A stretch of DNA of 64,000 bases from Rhizobium leguminosarum (GCF_001652265.1 NZ_LWBS01000198.1:24622-88621); one strand, 5' to 3'; shown: positions 40,604 through 51,903, counted from the first letter of the stretch. Notes: a model not told the origin generated them from the sequence alone. Made by a program: numbers and translations.

Positions 40604-41869
40604 ATGGCTGAAATGAAGCTTCAGGAACTTAAGAGTAAATCCCCGACGGATCTGCTGGCATTTGCCGAATCGCTCGAGGTCGAGAATGCAAGCACGATGC
40701 GCAAGCAGGAGCTGATGTTTGCGATCCTCAAGATGCTTGCCAGCCAGGATGTCGAAATCATCGGCGAAGGCGTCGTCGAGGTGCTGCAGGACGGTTTCGG
40801 CTTCCTGCGGTCGCCCAATGCGAACTACCTGCCGGGCCCGGACGATATTTATATCTCGCCGTCGCAGATCCGCCGTTTCTCGCTGAAAACCGGTGATACC
40901 GTCGAAGGCCCGATCCGTGGACCGAAGGAAGGCGAGCGCTATTTCGCGCTGCTCAAGGTCAACACCATTAATTTCGACGATCCGGAAAAGATTCGTCACA
41001 AGGTTCATTTCGACAACCTGACGCCGCTCTATCCGAACGAGCGCTTCAAGATGGAACTGGATATTCCCACCACCAAGGATCTGTCGCCACGTGTGATCGA
41101 CCTAGTGGCGCCGCTCGGCAAGGGCCAGCGTGGATTGATCGTCGCGCCGCCGCGTACCGGTAAGACCGTGTTGTTGCAGAACATCGCGCATTCGATCACC
41201 GCCAACCATCCGGAGTGCTATCTGATCGTCCTGCTGATCGATGAACGCCCCGAAGAAGTGACGGATATGCAGCGCTCAGTTCGCGGCGAGGTTATCTCCT
41301 CGACCTTCGACGAACCAGCCGTCCGTCACGTGCAGGTGGCCGAGATGGTCATCGAGAAGGCCAAGCGCCTTGTCGAACACGGACGCGACGTTGTCATCCT
41401 GCTCGATTCGATCACGCGCCTGGGCCGTGCCTATAACACGGTCGTTCCCTCGTCAGGCAAGGTTCTGACTGGCGGTGTGGACGCCAACGCTCTGCAGCGG
41501 CCGAAGCGCTTCTTCGGCGCGGCGCGTAACATCGAGGAAGGCGGCTCTTTGACGATCATCGCGACGGCGCTGATCGATACCGGCAGCCGCATGGACGAAG
41601 TGATCTTCGAAGAATTCAAGGGTACCGGCAACTCGGAAATCGTCCTCGATCGCAAGGTCGCCGATAAGCGTATCTTCCCGGCAATGGACATCCTGAAGTC
41701 CGGTACGCGCAAGGAGGACCTTCTGGTTCCGCGCCAGGATCTGCAGAAGATCTTCGTGCTCCGCCGTATCCTGGCGCCGATGGGCACGACCGATGCGGTC
41801 GAATTCCTGATCGACAAGCTCAAGCAGACGAAGAACAATTCCGACTTCTTCGAATCGATGAACACATAA
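40604..41869 (+). CDS. rho: Transcription termination factor Rho
   Basis: A hexameric RNA-dependent ATPase that ends transcription; 421 residues of normal length. N-terminal RNA-binding domain with GFGFLRSP and [10 protein letters not shown], Walker [16 protein letters not shown], Walker [17 protein letters not shown], and the R-loop region [12 protein letters not shown]. The gene has its own leader and a strong intrinsic terminator. Confidence 0.98.
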   Translation: MAEMKLQELKSKSPTDLLAFAESLEVENASTMRKQELMFAILKMLASQDVEIIGEGVVEVLQDGFGFLRSPNANYLPGPDDIYISPSQIRRFSLKTGDTVEGPIRGPKEGERYFALLKVNTINFDDPEKIRHKVHFDNLTPLYPNERFKMELDIPTTKDLSPRVIDLVAPLGKGQRGLIVAPPRTGKTVLLQNIAHSITANHPECYLIVLLIDERPEEVTDMQRSVRGEVISSTFDEPAVRHVQVAEMVIEKAKRLVEHGRDVVILLDSITRLGRAYNTVVPSSGKVLTGGVDANALQRPKRFFGAARNIEEGGSLTIIATALIDTGSRMDEVIFEEFKGTGNSEIVLDRKVADKRIFPAMDILKSGTRKEDLLVPRQDLQKIFVLRRILAPMGTTDAVEFLIDKLKQTKNNSDFFESMNT

Positions 41870-41890
41870 TCCTTAGCCGGATTCATCCTT

Positions 41891-41928
41891 AAAGCTGGAG
41901 GCATCTCGCGATGCCTCCAGCTTTTCTA
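41891..41928 (+). terminator. Rho-independent terminator of rho
   Basis: A perfect 14-base-pair stem (AAAGCTGGAGGCAT with its complement) around CTCGCG, followed by TTTTCTATTT, starting 21 bases after the rho stop. Confidence 0.95.
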
Positions 41929-41972
41929 TTTGAGAGGAATCGATTTAGATTCCAACCGATGAACCAGGCGAT

Positions 41973-43292
41973 ATGGCCATGTTGAATAATACCATATATG
42001 CACTATCGAGTGGCGCTCTGCCTTCGGGTGTTTCAGTCGTTCGTATCAGCGGCCCGCTGACCAGAGACATATTGGTGAAGCTCGTCGGATCCGTTCCGGC
42101 AGCCCGGTATGCATCTTACCGAACGATTCGGACTCGTAACGATCAGCCGATCGATAGCGGCCTGGTGCTGTTTTTTCCTGCCCCGAATTCGTTTACTGGC
42201 GAGGATGTTGCCGAGCTGCAGATCCACGGCAGCAGAGCGGTGCTGGCGGCGTTGTTTCACGCACTTGGCGATATTCCGGGTGTTCGAATGGCAGTCGAGG
42301 GCGAGTTCTCCCGCCGAGCCTTTGAAAACGGCAAACTTGATCTCGTCGAGGTGGAAGGACTGGCCGACCTCATCGGCGCCGATACTGAAATGCAGCGACG
42401 CCTCGCGGTCGAACACAGCGCAGGCGGGCTTTCCACAATTTACGATTCGTGGGCGGAACGATTAACGCGCGCCCGAGCGCTGATCGAGGCGGAACTTGAT
42501 TTCCCCGACGAGGATGACGTTCCAGGGTCGGTGTCGGATATGGTCTGGGCCGATATGGGGAAGCTTCGCAGTGATATGGAGCATCACCTGGCGGCAGCTT
42601 CGGCCGGCGAGATTATCAGAGACGGCTTCAAGGTGGTCATCGCCGGCGCTCCGAACGCTGGAAAGTCGAGCCTGTTGAATGCTTTGGCCCGTCGAGATGT
42701 GGCAATCGTGACGGAGATTGCCGGAACCACGCGCGATGTCCTGCAGGTTGATCTCGATATTGATGGTTATCTGATCAAGCTCTATGACACTGCGGGACTT
42801 CGCGAGGCGGACGACAGGGTCGAAATGGAAGGCGTGCGGCGCGCGCGTATTGCGCTTCGCGATGCCGATCTTGTCCTGATGCTGGTTGACATGACGGATC
42901 CTCAGATTCCTGACGACTTGGAGCAAGCCTCTCCACATGTTACTGTCGGGACAAAGAAGGATCTCATCGATATCGCAGCGGATCGCTATGATCTGCAGAT
43001 TTCGACGGCGACGGGTGACGGTCTGACAGAACTACGCCGGTTGATTGGCAATATTGTCGGCAAACGTTTTGCCGGCCTGTCTATGGCAATCCCCAGCCGG
43101 CAACGGCATAAAGATTCGCTGGCGAAATGTTTAACAGCGCTCGATGCGGCAATATCGCAGACGGATGTGAATCTCGAACTGCGGACCGAGCAGCTGCGAA
43201 TTGCCGCTGAGTATTTGGGCAGAATTACTGGAAGAGTGGACGTCGAACAGCTGCTCGGGTTGATCTTCTCGGAGTTTTGTATCGGCAAATGA
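41973..43292 (+). CDS. mnmE: tRNA modification GTPase MnmE
   Basis: With MnmG it makes the 5-carboxymethylaminomethyl group on wobble uridine of several tRNAs. 439 residues: N-terminal folate-binding domain ([20 protein letters not shown]), an inserted G domain with [12 protein letters not shown] and DTAGLRE, and the C-terminal FCIGK with the catalytic Cys. A second ATG lies at 41979. Its stop codon TGA is part of a parS-like site. Confidence 0.97.
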   Translation: MAMLNNTIYALSSGALPSGVSVVRISGPLTRDILVKLVGSVPAARYASYRTIRTRNDQPIDSGLVLFFPAPNSFTGEDVAELQIHGSRAVLAALFHALGDIPGVRMAVEGEFSRRAFENGKLDLVEVEGLADLIGADTEMQRRLAVEHSAGGLSTIYDSWAERLTRARALIEAELDFPDEDDVPGSVSDMVWADMGKLRSDMEHHLAAASAGEIIRDGFKVVIAGAPNAGKSSLLNALARRDVAIVTEIAGTTRDVLQVDLDIDGYLIKLYDTAGLREADDRVEMEGVRRARIALRDADLVLMLVDMTDPQIPDDLEQASPHVTVGTKKDLIDIAADRYDLQISTATGDGLTELRRLIGNIVGKRFAGLSMAIPSRQRHKDSLAKCLTALDAAISQTDVNLELRTEQLRIAAEYLGRITGRVDVEQLLGLIFSEFCIGK

Positions 43293-43305
43293 TTCACGTG
43301 AAACC
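43290..43305 (+). promoter_or_regulatory. parS-like ParB-binding site 2 (mnmE stop)
   Basis: TGATTCACGTGAAACC, two mismatches from TGTTTCACGTGAAACA. The leading TGA is the stop codon of mnmE. It lies 20 bases before the next parS site. Confidence 0.75.
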
Positions 43306-43325
43306 CCTGGGTGCCAGCTTGTGCT

Positions 43326-43341
43326 GGTTTCACGTGAAACG
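43326..43341 (+). promoter_or_regulatory. parS-like ParB-binding site 3 (mnmE-mnmG gap)
   Basis: GGTTTCACGTGAAACG. The inner 14 bases are the perfect palindrome GTTTCACGTGAAAC; only the outermost base pair differs from consensus. It sits 22 bases before mnmG. Confidence 0.87.
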
Positions 43342-43363
43342 TCTGCCGGATGTGGAGTCTTGA

Positions 43364-45241
43364 ATGACGGATAATGCCTTCGATGTGATTGTGATAGGTG
43401 GCGGCCATGCGGGCTCGGAGGCTGCCAGCGCAGCTGCGCGCCTCGGGGCGAAAACCGCCCTGATTACGCATAGACGAGACACGATTGGTGTCATGTCGTG
43501 TAATCCGGCAATCGGTGGGCTTGGCAAGGGCCATCTGGTTCGGGAAATCGACGCGATGGACGGCCTGATGGGTCGTATTGCCGACGTCGCGGGCATTCAG
43601 TTCAGGATGCTGAACAAGAAGAAGGGCGCGGCGGTCCGCGGTCCGCGGACGCAGGCCGATCGAAAGCTTTATCGCTTGGCAATGCTGGCGGCGATCGAAG
43701 CGACGTCAGGCCTGGATATCATCGAAGGCGATGCGTTTGATCTGGACGTCGTTGAGGGTCGCGTCGCCGGCGTGATTATGAAGGATGGTCGAACCCTGAA
43801 AGCGCGGTCGGTGGTTTTGACCACTGGAACCTTTCTGCGGGGCCTTATTCATATCGGTTCGGAAAAGACACCAGCCGGGCGTGTTGGTGAAGCACCGTCA
43901 ATCGGATTGTCCGCGACCCTCGCCCGCCTGGGATTGCGGTTGGGACGTCTGAAGACCGGAACACCAGCGCGGCTGGATGGAAAGACGATCGACTGGCAAT
44001 CCGTTGGCCGACAAGGGGCTGACGAGGAGCTTGTTCCGTTCTCCTTTATGACTGACGCGATTACCACACGACAGATCGAATGCGGGGTCACCAGGACGAC
44101 GGAAGCGACCCATCGCATTATCGTCGACAATATCATGCGCTCGGCAATGTATTCCGGGCAGATCGAAGGTGTCGGGCCTCGTTATTGTCCGTCTATCGAA
44201 GACAAGCTGGTGAAATTCGGAGAGCGGGATGGACATCAGGTCTTTCTCGAGCCCGAGGGACTGGACGATGACACGGTCTATCCGAACGGGATTTCCACCT
44301 CCTTGCCGGCGGAGGTTCAGGCCGAATTCATCAAAACGATTCCCGGTCTTGAAGTGGCAAGAATTCTGCAACCGGGTTATGCGATCGAATATGATCATGT
44401 CGATCCGAGGGAGTTGACGCCGTCGTTGGAGGTCAAACGGTTGAGGGGCCTGTTTCTCGCCGGTCAGATCAATGGGACCACCGGATATGAAGAAGCAGCC
44501 GCCCAGGGTCTGGCGGCCGGGTTGAATGCTGCCTTGCGAAGCAGCGATTCGGATCCGTTCCATTTTAGCCGAACGGGCTCCTATATCGGTGTCATGATTG
44601 ACGATCTCACCTCGCGTGGCGTTACGGAACCGTATCGAATGTTTACATCACGTGCGGAGTATCGACTGACTTTACGGGCTGACAATGCCGATATGCGTTT
44701 GACGCCCTTGGCCATGCGGCTTGGATGCGTGAGCGGCGAGCGGGTTCAGCGATTCACATCCTATCAGGCAGAAATTGAAAATGGCCGGGCGCTGTTGCAG
44801 TCGCTGACGGTTACACCAAACGAGGCTCGACGCGCTGGTTTGAATATTAATCTCGATGGGCAGCGCCGAACTGCCTACGATTTATTGTCCTATCCAGATT
44901 ATGATCTGGCCGCGCTCGGGCATGTTTGGCCGGAGGCGCTTGACGCGATTGGGCCAAAAGTCGCGGAAGCGTTGGAAATCGAGGCCGGGTATTCGGTTTA
45001 TCTGGATCGGCAAGCCACGGCGATTGCCGATCAGCAGCGCGACGAAGATCGGCAGATACCGCTTGATTTCAATTATGACGTACTCTCCGGTCTCTCGAAC
45101 GAGCTTAAGGCGAAACTGAGCGCTGCTCGCCCTTTCAACATCGCCCAGGCTGCGATCGTTGAAGGGATGACGCCTGCGGCAATCGCATTGCTGCTTGTGC
45201 ACTTGCGCCGCCTGCCCGCTTCCGCTCGTCGGAGCGTCTGA
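43364..45241 (+). CDS. mnmG: tRNA uridine modification enzyme MnmG (GidA)
   Basis: The FAD-dependent partner of MnmE, 625 residues. FAD motif [15 protein letters not shown] at the N-terminus, the family signatures [15 protein letters not shown] and [13 protein letters not shown] region, and the C-terminal domain SNELKAKL and [19 protein letters not shown]. It begins 22 bases after a parS site and is followed by rsmG after 25 bases. Normal length. Confidence 0.97.
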   Translation: MTDNAFDVIVIGGGHAGSEAASAAARLGAKTALITHRRDTIGVMSCNPAIGGLGKGHLVREIDAMDGLMGRIADVAGIQFRMLNKKKGAAVRGPRTQADRKLYRLAMLAAIEATSGLDIIEGDAFDLDVVEGRVAGVIMKDGRTLKARSVVLTTGTFLRGLIHIGSEKTPAGRVGEAPSIGLSATLARLGLRLGRLKTGTPARLDGKTIDWQSVGRQGADEELVPFSFMTDAITTRQIECGVTRTTEATHRIIVDNIMRSAMYSGQIEGVGPRYCPSIEDKLVKFGERDGHQVFLEPEGLDDDTVYPNGISTSLPAEVQAEFIKTIPGLEVARILQPGYAIEYDHVDPRELTPSLEVKRLRGLFLAGQINGTTGYEEAAAQGLAAGLNAALRSSDSDPFHFSRTGSYIGVMIDDLTSRGVTEPYRMFTSRAEYRLTLRADNADMRLTPLAMRLGCVSGERVQRFTSYQAEIENGRALLQSLTVTPNEARRAGLNINLDGQRRTAYDLLSYPDYDLAALGHVWPEALDAIGPKVAEALEIEAGYSVYLDRQATAIADQQRDEDRQIPLDFNYDVLSGLSNELKAKLSAARPFNIAQAAIVEGMTPAAIALLLVHLRRLPASARRSV

Positions 45242-45266
45242 TTACAAGATTTGAGAGTCTTTCAGA

Positions 45267-45884
45267 ATGGAATTAAACGGTTTGCGTGTTTCACGTGAAA
45301 CACAGGAACGGCTGCAACACTTCGCAACGCTGTTTCAGAAGTGGGCGAAAGCAATCAATCTGGTGGCGCCGTCGACAGTCGATGATCTATGGCACCGGCA
45401 CATCGCCGATAGCAGCCAAGTCTTTCAGATTCATCCGCAACCGGTTACCTGGGTTGACCTCGGCAGCGGAGGTGGCTTTCCTGGCGTTATTACGGCGATT
45501 TTTCTGGCCGAGCTGCAAAGTGGATGGGTTCATCTGGTCGAAAGCAACCGTAAAAAGGCAGCGTTTCTGCGGACTGCGCTGCGGGAGACCAATGCACGCG
45601 GCAGCGTGCATAGCATCCGAATCGAGGATGCCTATACGGAGGTTGGTGAATGTCGTGCGATTTCAGCGCGTGCGCTTACCGATCTTGATGGGCTCATCGG
45701 ATATTCGGCCCCTTGGATGCTAGGGAAGGAATATTGTCGTGGCTTTTTTCATAAAGGCCGGGATTACCGGAAGGAAATCGACAAAGCACGTGGTCGGTGG
45801 GAATTCGATCTGTTAGAACATAAGAGCGCCGTTGAGCAGGAATCTGTTATTTTAGAAGTATCAAATCTCCGGCGCTTGGTTTAA
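45267..45884 (+). CDS. rsmG: 16S rRNA (guanine-527-N7) methyltransferase RsmG
   Basis: Methylates G527 of 16S rRNA; its loss gives low-level streptomycin resistance in other bacteria. 205 residues with the SAM motif [12 protein letters not shown] and the upstream [14 protein letters not shown] region. Codons 8-12 (Val-Ser-Arg-Glu-Thr) are encoded by a perfect parS site. The protein lies between mnmG and parA in the classic gidAB-parAB order. Confidence 0.95.
   Translation: MELNGLRVSRETQERLQHFATLFQKWAKAINLVAPSTVDDLWHRHIADSSQVFQIHPQPVTWVDLGSGGGFPGVITAIFLAELQSGWVHLVESNRKKAAFLRTALRETNARGSVHSIRIEDAYTEVGECRAISARALTDLDGLIGYSAPWMLGKEYCRGFFHKGRDYRKEIDKARGRWEFDLLEHKSAVEQESVILEVSNLRRLV
45287..45302 (+). 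promoter_or_regulatory. parS site 4, perfect consensus, inside rsmG
   Basis: TGTTTCACGTGAAACA, identical to the universal 16-base parS palindrome. It lies in the 5'-coding part of rsmG, 617 bases before parA. Confidence 0.96.
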
Positions 45885-45903
45885 CAGATCGGATATTGCG
45901 GCA

Positions 45904-46698
45904 ATGGCTGGCGAACGACATCGGATTATCACCATCGCAAATCAGAAGGGTGGCGTTGGCAAGACGACCACAGCAATCAATCTGGCAACAGCGCTTGCTG
46001 CCATTGGCGAGCGCGTCTTGATCGTCGATCTCGACCCGCAGGGCAATGCCAGCACCGGCCTCGGTATCGATCGTCGTGATCGTAAACTCTCCTCCTACGA
46101 TCTGATGGTTGGAGATCGTGGGATTCCCGAAGTCACTCTCGAGACAGCGGTTCCTAATCTCTTTATCGTCCCCTCGACGATGGATCTGCTTGGCATCGAG
46201 ATGGAGATCTCGCAGCAAAGCGATCGGGTCTTCAAATTGCGGAAAGCCTTGTCTTCGCCCGAGGCCATGGCGTTTTCCTATATTCTTCTGGACTGCCCGC
46301 CGTCGTTCAATCTGCTGACGATGAATGCCATGGCGGCAGCCCATTCGGTCTTGGTGCCGTTGCAATGTGAATTCTTTGCGCTGGAGGGATTGAGCCAGCT
46401 GCTTGAGACCGTCAGCCAGGTCCGGCGAACGGTTAATCCGCGTCTGGATATTCAGGGGATTGTCTTGACGATGTTCGATGCGCGCAACAATCTTGCCCAG
46501 CAGGTGGTCAATGACGTGCGCACCCATCTCGGGGAAAAGGTTTACCACACGTTAATTCCGCGCAACGTCCGGGTTTCCGAGGCGCCGTCCTACGGCAAGC
46601 CGGCTATTCTCTATGATTTGAAGTGCGCGGGCAGCCAGGCCTACCTGCAGCTGGCCTCCGAGGTCATCCAACGGGAGCGCCAAAGACTGGCCGCGTGA
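45904..46698 (+). CDS. parA: Chromosome partitioning ATPase ParA
   Basis: A deviant-Walker ATPase that moves ParB-parS complexes along the nucleoid. 264 residues; Walker A KGGVGKTTTAINLA near the N-terminus, the DLDPQGNAS motif and LLDCPPSFNLLT. This length, without an N-terminal DNA-binding domain, is typical of chromosomal ParA (Soj). It starts 19 bases after rsmG, with parB 32 bases downstream. Confidence 0.97.
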   Translation: MAGERHRIITIANQKGGVGKTTTAINLATALAAIGERVLIVDLDPQGNASTGLGIDRRDRKLSSYDLMVGDRGIPEVTLETAVPNLFIVPSTMDLLGIEMEISQQSDRVFKLRKALSSPEAMAFSYILLDCPPSFNLLTMNAMAAAHSVLVPLQCEFFALEGLSQLLETVSQVRRTVNPRLDIQGIVLTMFDARNNLAQQVVNDVRTHLGEKVYHTLIPRNVRVSEAPSYGKPAILYDLKCAGSQAYLQLASEVIQRERQRLAA

Positions 46699-46730
46699 TA
46701 TCATTTTAGGGGTGTAGGTGAGTGTAGATC

Positions 46731-47612
46731 ATGAATGACGATGTATCGAAGAGGCGATTGGGCCGCGGCCTTGCGGCGCTAATTGGTGAAATGGATCAAC
46801 CTGTCCCGGTGGAAGCCGAGCGGATTGTCAGCGCCGACAGGATGATCCCGATCGAGTTCGTCAGCCGCAATCCCCGCAATCCTCGTCGTTTCTTCGATGA
46901 TGCTGAGCTCCATGATCTCGCAAGTTCCATTCGTCAACACGGTATCGTTCAGCCGATTGTTGTGCGGACGATGTCGCGGGATCGATATGAAATCATCGCC
47001 GGCGAGCGACGTTGGCGCGCAGCTCAGCTTGCCGGGCTGGTCGAGATTCCAGTCATCGTCCGTGACGTCGATGATAAAACGGCGCTGGAAATCGCCATTG
47101 TCGAAAACGTGCAGCGCGCGGATCTTAATGCGCTCGAAGAGGCGTTGGGCTACGAGCAGCTTATTGCTGAATATGGTTACACTCAGAACGACCTTGGGGA
47201 AATCATTGGTAAAAGCCGCAGCCACGTTGCCAATTCCTTGCGCTTGCTGAAGCTGCCAGATCCGGTTCGCGATTTGCTTGCCGCCGGCAGCCTATCGGCC
47301 GGGCACGCGCGCGCACTGGTTTCGACATCTGACCCGGCAAGTCTTGCCCGTACGATTGTTGCCAAGGGCATGTCGGTGCGTGACGCGGAAAAGCTGGCAC
47401 AAAACAATATCAAGGCCCAATCGGAACCACACCAGGCGGCCTTGCGGCGAGATCAGAAGGATTCCGACACGCTAGCGCTGGAACGGACACTTTCCGATGC
47501 GCTCGGCCTTGATGTTGCGATCAATCACAAGGCGAGCGGCGGTCAGATCAAAATATCCTATAAGTCGCTGGAGCAGCTCGAGGAAATCTGCCGCTTGCTC
47601 GAGAGGCGTTAG
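46731..47612 (+). CDS. parB: Chromosome partitioning CTPase ParB
   Basis: Binds parS, then slides as a CTP-dependent clamp. 293 residues; box I IIAGERRWRAAQLAGL and box II IVENVQRADLNALEEALGY form the CTP site, the helix-turn-helix is at YTQNDLGEIIGKSRSHVANSLRLL, and a C-terminal dimerisation domain follows. The parS sites it should recognise are at 36952, 43290, 43326 and 45287. Confidence 0.97.
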   Translation: MNDDVSKRRLGRGLAALIGEMDQPVPVEAERIVSADRMIPIEFVSRNPRNPRRFFDDAELHDLASSIRQHGIVQPIVVRTMSRDRYEIIAGERRWRAAQLAGLVEIPVIVRDVDDKTALEIAIVENVQRADLNALEEALGYEQLIAEYGYTQNDLGEIIGKSRSHVANSLRLLKLPDPVRDLLAAGSLSAGHARALVSTSDPASLARTIVAKGMSVRDAEKLAQNNIKAQSEPHQAALRRDQKDSDTLALERTLSDALGLDVAINHKASGGQIKISYKSLEQLEEICRLLERR

Positions 47613-47710
47613 AACGCCGCGCGTCCTGCGGACACCAAAGGATGCTCTAACTTCAACCCCCGCAATGTGCTGTCCGATAATCAGTCTCGATTTTCGGGTC
47701 GATGCGCTCG

Positions 47711-48751
47711 TCAGACGGATTTCCGGCCGGATTGAAGGGTGGTGGATAGAAGCGTTTGCATCGCAACGCTATCCTCCAGCACTTGTCGCCGTCTGCTTTG
47801 CAAAATAGCGGCCTGCAGCCGGTTGGATTCTCGAGCGATGCTTTCCGCGGTCCACTGCCGCAGTGCCTGTTCAATGATCGGCTTGCGGCGGAAATGCAAA
47901 TGCCGCCCCATCGTCTGCATGATCTGAGGCGGCTGCAGCCGCCTTTCATCCATTTCGGCGCGCATCGAATCCAGAAGCTGGAATTGTTTCAGGCATGCCT
48001 GGAGAACCAGAAAGATCGCGGTTTTCGAACTGCTGATCTTTTGCATGGCATGCAGAAATGCACTCAGATCACCGCCGAGAATGGCGTCGACGGCATCGTC
48101 GACCGAAATGGCGCTTGCGTCGCCGATTATTTCGGTAACGTGATGTTCTTCGACCGTATCGAATCCGCGGCAGTAAAGAGCGAGCTTGCGCACTTCGTTT
48201 CGCGAAGCGATCCGATCGCCGCCGATCAACGCGATCAGCGCCTGGCGCGCGGCCGGCGTAATGCCGAGCTTCTCTGCGCTAAGTTCAGTATCGATCAAGG
48301 CATTCAGGGCGCGGCTGTCGTCGGCGTAGGAGGGGATCGTCATGACAGATCGTGCGGCTTCGGCGGTCTTGCGCAGCAGCGAGCCCCTCTTCAGGTCGCC
48401 TGCCTCGACGATCAGATAGGCGGCTTCGAGTGGCTTTTCGGCTAGCAGCGCCAGGGAATCGACGAGGTATTTCTCGTTGGCGGCACCGCGAATCCAGATC
48501 AGTTTCTCACCGCCGAACAGCCCGATCGACTGGACCTCGTCGACTAAACGACCGGGATCCTTCTGCAGGTCGCCGATATCGAGTTTCGTCAGCGAGAAGG
48601 GATCATCGAGAGCGACACCGCTCCTGCCGGCGAGCAAGCCTGCTCGTTCGGAAACCAGGCCGCGATCCGGCCCGTAGATGACGAAAATCCGATAGTTCCG
48701 TGCCGATTTCTGCAGGAAAGTCTCGAATTCGTGGGATTTTATCTCGGCCAC
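47711..48751 (-). CDS. holA: DNA polymerase III delta subunit
   Basis: The clamp-loader subunit that opens the beta sliding clamp; 346 residues. The N-terminal FVIYGPDRGLVSERAG and the central IALIGGDRIASRNEVRKLALY resemble HolA proteins, which have weak overall conservation. The position after lptE and leuS on the minus strand is the common leuS-lptE-holA order of proteobacteria. It converges on parB, with 98 bases between them and no clear terminator. Confidence 0.92.
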   Translation of the reverse strand: MAEIKSHEFETFLQKSARNYRIFVIYGPDRGLVSERAGLLAGRSGVALDDPFSLTKLDIGDLQKDPGRLVDEVQSIGLFGGEKLIWIRGAANEKYLVDSLALLAEKPLEAAYLIVEAGDLKRGSLLRKTAEAARSVMTIPSYADDSRALNALIDTELSAEKLGITPAARQALIALIGGDRIASRNEVRKLALYCRGFDTVEEHHVTEIIGDASAISVDDAVDAILGGDLSAFLHAMQKISSSKTAIFLVLQACLKQFQLLDSMRAEMDERRLQPPQIMQTMGRHLHFRRKPIIEQALRQWTAESIARESNRLQAAILQSRRRQVLEDSVAMQTLLSTTLQSGRKSV

Positions 48752-48761
48752 ATCTCCGCCC

Positions 48762-49283
48762 TCAGCGGCTGAGGGCAGCAGCGATATCGGCCTCTACGAA
48801 TTCCGCTACCTGATCTGCCGCACGGTTTTGGGCATCACGGATTGCGCGCTGCTTGGCAAATTCCTGTTTAGGGAAATCCACCAGCGCCGTGGTCGCGCGG
48901 CTGCCGGCCTTGATAACATGATTGTCGGCTACGGCGCTCAGGGTATAGGTGACGGTGACGGTGACGCGACCGGCGCGCGATGTATCGCCGGATTGCTGGA
49001 GGAGCGTATCGGCGACGGACGACGTGGCGTGCATTTCGACCTGATATTCCGGTTTTTCCGGCTCGCCGGCACCACGTGACGCTAGGAAAATCAAGTGGTT
49101 ACGAACCTGTTGTTCGACGCGGCTACCTGCTGGCGAAAAGCCGACCGAGGAAAGCTTTTCAGTGACACCGGAACTCTCGGAGTAGAGCGGACGAACCTGG
49201 CAGGCGGAGAGAAAAGCCGCGGAGGCAAGGATCATGGCGATGCCGGCATTGCGGGCCAGCTTGCAAGCGATATCAGACGACAA
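48762..49283 (-). CDS. lptE: LPS-assembly lipoprotein LptE
   Basis: An outer-membrane lipoprotein that plugs the LptD channel in lipopolysaccharide export. 173 residues; signal peptide with lipobox LSAC, so the mature protein should begin at Cys28, then QVRPLYS, the conserved start of LptE. Overlaps the leuS stop by 11 bases and is followed by holA after 10 bases. Sequence conservation in this family is low, so context adds weight. Confidence 0.9.
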   Translation of the reverse strand: MSSDIACKLARNAGIAMILASAAFLSACQVRPLYSESSGVTEKLSSVGFSPAGSRVEQQVRNHLIFLASRGAGEPEKPEYQVEMHATSSVADTLLQQSGDTSRAGRVTVTVTYTLSAVADNHVIKAGSRATTALVDFPKQEFAKQRAIRDAQNRAADQVAEFVEADIAAALSR

Positions 49284-51903
49284 TGTTTACAATCCTTTGG
49301 GGAACCACGATGATCTTCTTCGGTGCCTGTCCGTTCAAGGCGGTCTTCACCGCATCCAGATCCAGCACGGCGTCGGTGACGGCATTCTGATCTGCATCGC
49401 GAGAAATTGTCAATTCAGCGCGTTTCTTGCCATTGATCTGTACCGGCAGGACGACATCATTTTCGATAACGAGTGTTTCGTCGTACTGCGGCCAGCTTGC
49501 CCGGGCAAGCAACCCTTCATTGCCGAGTGCGGCCCAGCATTCCTCAGCCAGATGCGGCGTCATCGGAGAGACGAGCTGAACCAGGATTTCGGCGGCATCG
49601 CGCATCGCCGCGCGATAGGTGGCATCACCCTCGCCTGCCGCAACCTTCGTCATCGGTCCGGCCAGCGCGTTGACGAGTTCATAAATTCGGGCAACGGCCT
49701 TGTTGAACCAGAGCTTGTCATAGTCGTTCTGGACGGCCTTCAGCGTCTTGTGGGCAGCCTGCGAGATTGACAACGCTTCCCCATCGGTTGCCGGCGCAGC
49801 TGCGACGGCGGAGAGCGCGTCCGCAGCTTCGGAAATCAGGCGCCATAAACGCTGGGTAAAGCGATGGGCGCCCTCGACGCCTGCTTCGGACCAGATGACA
49901 TCGCGCTCCGGCGGGGAATCGGACAGAACGAAGAAACGAGCGGTATCGGCGCCGTAGGAGGCAATGATATCGTCAGGGTCGACGACGTTCTTCTTCGATT
50001 TCGACATTTTCTCGATCGAGCCGATCGCGACTTCCTCATTGTTCGTCAGCAGGAAAGCCCGGCGTTTGCCGTCGAGTTCGTCGATGCGGATATCGGCGGG
50101 TGCCACCCATTCGCGGCTGGCGCCGGCGCCGCGGCTATAGGTTTCGTGGACCACCATGCCTTGGGTGAAGAGACCCTTGAAAGGTTCGGTGGCGGCGACG
50201 TGACCGGTCGCGCGCATGGCGCGGGTGAAGAAGCGGGAATAGAGCAGGTGCAAGATCGCGTGCTCGATGCCGCCGATATACTGGTCGACCGGCAGCCAGC
50301 GGTTTGCCGCTTCCGGATCGGTTGGCTTGTCTTCCCAGGGCGCGGTGAAGCGGGTGAAATACCAGCTCGAATCGACGAAGGTATCCATTGTATCCGTCTC
50401 GCGGCGTGCATCCTTGCCGCAGTTCGGGCAAGAGACATGACGCCAGGTCGGATGACGGTCGAGCGGATTGCCGGGCTGGTCGAAAGCGACGTCGTCAGGC
50501 AGCTTGACCGGCAGGTCCTCCTTCGGCACTGCCACGACACCGCAATCATCGCAATGGATGACCGGGATCGGGCAGCCCCAATAACGCTGGCGGGAAATAC
50601 CCCAGTCGCGCAGACGGAAGTTGACCTTGCGTTCGCCCTGCGGTGCATTGCCGAGCGAAGCGGCCGACAGCCGATCGGCGACGATATTGAAGGCTTCTTC
50701 CGTCGTCTTGCCGTCGAGGAAGCGTGAATTGATCATCACGCCATCGCCGTCATAGGCGGTGTCGCCGACGGAAAAGCTTGCGGCATCGCCGTCCCTCGGC
50801 ATGACGACGGCAACGACCGGCAGGCCATATTTGCGGGCAAAATCAAGGTCGCGCTGGTCGCCCGACGGGCAGCCGAAGATCGCGCCGGTGCCGTAGTCCA
50901 TCAGGACGAAGTTGGCGATATAGACCGGCAGCTCCCAAGAGGGATCAAGCGGATGCCTGACGCGGATACCGGTATCCATGCCCTTCTTTTCGGCGGTCTC
51001 GAGCGCTGCGAGCGACGTGCCGGCGCGACGGCACTCCTCGCAGAAGGCGTCGATATCAGGGTTCTTCGCGGCCGCATCCTTCGCCAGCGGATGATCGGCG
51101 GCGATCGCCAGAAAAGAGGCGCCGAAGAGCGTGTCCGGCCGGGTCGTATAGACTGTGACTTCGCTCTCGCCGGCAGGTGCCGTTTCCGGCACGATCTCCC
51201 AGCGGATCGTCAGGCCCTCCGAACGGCCGATCCAGTTCTTCTGCATCAGGCGGACTTTTTCCGGCCACTGGTCGAGCGTATCCAGCGCGTCCAGCAGATC
51301 CTGGCTAAAGTCGGTGATCTTGAAGAACCATTGCGTCAATTCGCGCTGTTCGACGAGCGCACCGGAACGCCAGCCGCGGCCATCGATTACCTGCTCGTTG
51401 GCGAGCACGGTATTATCGACAGGATCCCAGTTGACTTTGGACTGCTTGCGATAGACCAGGCCCTTCTCCAGGAAATCCACGAAGAGATGCTGCTGGTGCT
51501 GGTAATATTCGACGTCGCAGGTGGCGAATTCGCGGCTCCAGTCCAGTGAAAGCCCCATGGCCTTCAGCTGCGCCTTCATCGAGGCAATATTCTGATACGT
51601 CCAGGAGGCGGGGTGAACGCCACGCTCCATGGCGGCATTCTCCGCCGGCATGCCGAAGGCGTCCCAGCCCATTGGATGCAGCACGTTGTAGCCGCGGGCG
51701 CGCTTGTAGCGGGCGACGACATCGCCCATGGCGTAATTGCGGACATGACCCATATGGATGCGCCCCGACGGATAGGGGAACATTTCGAGGACGTAATATT
51801 TTTCGCGCGGATCGGCGTTGTCGGTCTCGAAGACCTTGTCTTCATTCCATTTCTGCTGCCAGCGGGGCTCGGCGTCGCGCGGATTATAACGTTCGGTGGC
51901 CAT
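49273..51903 (-). CDS. leuS: Leucyl-tRNA synthetase
   Basis: A class I aminoacyl-tRNA synthetase, 876 residues. HIGH motif in [15 protein letters not shown], the CP1 editing domain with [14 protein letters not shown], the zinc-like motif region around SCPNCGK, and the KMSKS motif [11 protein letters not shown]. Full length and intact. The upstream region holds a dense palindromic repeat, not a recognisable T-box. Confidence 0.98.
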   Translation of the reverse strand: MATERYNPRDAEPRWQQKWNEDKVFETDNADPREKYYVLEMFPYPSGRIHMGHVRNYAMGDVVARYKRARGYNVLHPMGWDAFGMPAENAAMERGVHPASWTYQNIASMKAQLKAMGLSLDWSREFATCDVEYYQHQQHLFVDFLEKGLVYRKQSKVNWDPVDNTVLANEQVIDGRGWRSGALVEQRELTQWFFKITDFSQDLLDALDTLDQWPEKVRLMQKNWIGRSEGLTIRWEIVPETAPAGESEVTVYTTRPDTLFGASFLAIAADHPLAKDAAAKNPDIDAFCEECRRAGTSLAALETAEKKGMDTGIRVRHPLDPSWELPVYIANFVLMDYGTGAIFGCPSGDQRDLDFARKYGLPVVAVVMPRDGDAASFSVGDTAYDGDGVMINSRFLDGKTTEEAFNIVADRLSAASLGNAPQGERKVNFRLRDWGISRQRYWGCPIPVIHCDDCGVVAVPKEDLPVKLPDDVAFDQPGNPLDRHPTWRHVSCPNCGKDARRETDTMDTFVDSSWYFTRFTAPWEDKPTDPEAANRWLPVDQYIGGIEHAILHLLYSRFFTRAMRATGHVAATEPFKGLFTQGMVVHETYSRGAGASREWVAPADIRIDELDGKRRAFLLTNNEEVAIGSIEKMSKSKKNVVDPDDIIASYGADTARFFVLSDSPPERDVIWSEAGVEGAHRFTQRLWRLISEAADALSAVAAAPATDGEALSISQAAHKTLKAVQNDYDKLWFNKAVARIYELVNALAGPMTKVAAGEGDATYRAAMRDAAEILVQLVSPMTPHLAEECWAALGNEGLLARASWPQYDETLVIENDVVLPVQINGKKRAELTISRDADQNAVTDAVLDLDAVKTALNGQAPKKIIVVPQRIVNIVV

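Noticed and set aside
49071..49080. CACGTGA core inside lptE
   Set aside because: Only the central core matches; flanking bases do not follow the parS palindrome.
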